A program made the translations under genes and the position numbers. From positions 1-64,000 of the forward strand of contig JADJYS010000033.1 of assembly GCA_016719645.1 (NCBI GenBank): a DNA stretch of 64,000 nucleotides, given 5' to 3'. The notes under the pieces were generated by a model, which searched no databases, was not told where the DNA came from, and was given only the letters and a program-made list of their open reading frames with translations. Positions 62,858 through 64,000 of this stretch are shown in pieces (within the stretch, counting starts at the first letter, position 1; each line of letters starts with the position of its first letter). This stretch comes from a bacterium (lineage in GTDB: Bacteria; Krumholzibacteriota; Krumholzibacteriia; LZORAL124-64-63).

Positions 62858-64000
62858 GCCCATTTCCAAACATCATGCCAGCCTGCTGTCGGCCTTCACG
62901 GTCCTGGTCGCCCTGTGCGCCGCCGCCGGACCGGCCTCGGGCTTCATCGTGGCCCACTGGCGCTTCGACGAGCCGTCCGGCTCGAGCGTCGCGGTCGACG
63001 AGACCGGCGGCTTCGACGGGCAGGTGGTGGGAGGCGCCGAGTTCGGCGCCGCCGGCGTCGCGGGCGGCGCCGTCGCGCTCGGCTTCGGCAATCCGGGCGC
63101 CCTGGACATGGGGAACGTGTTCGCCTTCGGCGACACGGACTTCTCGCTGGCGCTGTGGGTGAAGACCCTGCCGGGCGCGACGAACGAGATGTACCCGCTG
63201 GCCAAGCACGCCTCGGGGTACGGCGGCTATCTCGTGGGGATCAACAGCGGCAACAGCTACGGCGCGCCGGGCAAGGCCTGGTTCTACGACATCGGTTCCC
63301 CCGGCCAGCAAGCCTTCTCGACCACGGACGTCAACGACGGGCAGTGGCACCAGATCGTCTGCGTGTACCAGCAGGGCGGGCTGCTGGGCATCTACGTCGA
63401 CGGCCTGCCCCGCGAGAACCTCCAGCAGGCGCCGATGAACCCCGTGACCGCGGCGCGGTTCATCGTCGGCGGCCTCGACTACGGCGGCAACGTCCAGGCC
63501 AACTTCCAGGGCTGGATCGACGACGTCCAGGTCTACGACCACACGCTCAAGCCCCACCAGGTCGGCTACCTCTTCGCGCACCCGTCGTACGTCTACTTCG
63601 ACGAGATCCTGCCCGTCACCGACGGCCTGCGGCTGTGGCTGCGGGCCGACGAGGCCGTGGCCGACGGCGACCAGCAGCCCGTCGCGATCTGGGCCGACCG
63701 CTCGGGGCAGGCCCTGCACGTCGCGCAGTCCGACCCCGCGGCGCAGCCGCGCTTCATCGAGCGGGCGCTGGACTGGAACCCGGCGGTCCGCTTCGACGGC
63801 AACGATTTCCTGATCCGCGAGAACGTCGCCGGTTCGTCCCTGATGTCGGCGGACGCGGCGACCGTGTACGTCATGGCGCGGCAGGACGGGGCGGACCTCT
63901 ACAACACCGTCCTGGGCTGGGGCTACGGCGACAACCGGCTCTTCGTGCACTACACGTGGGGCGGCTGGCTGGTCTTCCAGCACGGACCACCCACGGCGGT
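62856..64000 (+). CDS. Secreted LamG-domain protein, cut by the window end
   Basis: The frame from ATG 62856 stays open to the last base (at least 381 residues). A signal peptide (LLSAFTVLVALCAAAGPASG) is followed by a laminin-G-like jelly roll: AHWRFDEPSGSSVAVDETGG, FSLALWVKTLPGA, DGQWHQIVCVYQQGG, IYVDGLPRENLQQAPM, FQGWIDDVQVYDHTL. From residue ~250 a second domain begins (DGLRLWLRADEAVADGDQQP, VAIWADRSGQALHV), the start of another LamG/concanavalin-like module. These bind sugars or proteins outside the cell. Transcription probably starts from the extended -10 element at 62810. The C-terminus, which may hold a FlgD_ig or similar anchor, is outside the window. Confidence 0.8.
   Translation, partial: MPISKHHASLLSAFTVLVALCAAAGPASGFIVAHWRFDEPSGSSVAVDETGGFDGQVVGGAEFGAAGVAGGAVALGFGNPGALDMGNVFAFGDTDFSLALWVKTLPGATNEMYPLAKHASGYGGYLVGINSGNSYGAPGKAWFYDIGSPGQQAFSTTDVNDGQWHQIVCVYQQGGLLGIYVDGLPRENLQQAPMNPVTAARFIVGGLDYGGNVQANFQGWIDDVQVYDHTLKPHQVGYLFAHPSYVYFDEILPVTDGLRLWLRADEAVADGDQQPVAIWADRSGQALHVAQSDPAAQPRFIERALDWNPAVRFDGNDFLIRENVAGSSLMSADAATVYVMARQDGADLYNTVLGWGYGDNRLFVHYTWGGWLVFQHGPPTA

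Overview
The window is a 64 kb piece of a high-GC Gram-negative chromosome. No rRNA, tRNA or CRISPR was seen. Several secreted proteins end in an Ig-like FlgD_ig domain with a YPNPFNPSTTI-type signature. Together with DAVSREVT tandem motifs, large TonB-dependent receptors and FG-GAP/ASPIC proteins, this points to an uncultivated lineage of the FCB-like candidate phyla (Krumholzibacteriota/Eisenbacteria-like). That placement is inference from protein style, not from a marker gene. The genes imply a versatile redox lifestyle: heme A synthesis for an aa3-type oxidase, pyruvate dehydrogenase, and a Rex-linked [FeFe] hydrogenase.

Layout. 0-5.3 kb: the end of an unknown protein, a badly frame-broken secreted protein (DAVSREVT motifs, propeller-like segment, FlgD_ig end), and a frame-broken Ser/Thr kinase facing an ECF sigma factor that has a near-perfect promoter. 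5.3-11.4 kb: a CPBP protease, a secreted alpha/beta hydrolase, a 977-residue FG-GAP/ASPIC protein and a small secreted protein. 11.4-15.7 kb: a lower-GC island of small same-strand genes, three of them separated by ~100-bp attC-like palindromes. This looks like an integron cassette cluster without an integrase. It is bounded by a relic of an aconitase 3' end and by the present aconitase 3' end. 15.7-20.2 kb: an aconitase-family enzyme, an orphan HigA antitoxin, a PrpD-family protein and a CBS protein. 20.2-25.4 kb: CtaA and CtaB, DUF3179, an FGE-like lipoprotein and a Cys-rich small protein. 25.4-31.4 kb: a CzcCBA/CusCBA-type metal efflux system facing a ferritin. 32-37.7 kb: a complete pyruvate dehydrogenase operon plus a lipoate ligase. 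38-47.8 kb: rex, hydCBA, a sensory hydrogenase-histidine kinase fusion, two further signalling genes and hydG, all overlapping or nearly so, with a Rex operator in front. 47.9-58 kb: a secreted FlgD_ig protein and a TonB-dependent receptor, divergent from a Vibrio TonB2-like energising operon (DUF3450, TtpC, ExbB, ExbD, TonB, TPR). 58-64 kb: a Gly-rich secreted protein, a VOC protein, TcdA, TatD, a UvrD-like helicase and the start of a LamG protein.

At least 16 recognisable genes carry apparent single-base frameshifts, mostly in G/C runs and with the rest of the protein intact. Outside the first 5 kb these look more like assembly indels than real decay. They are noted gene by gene.
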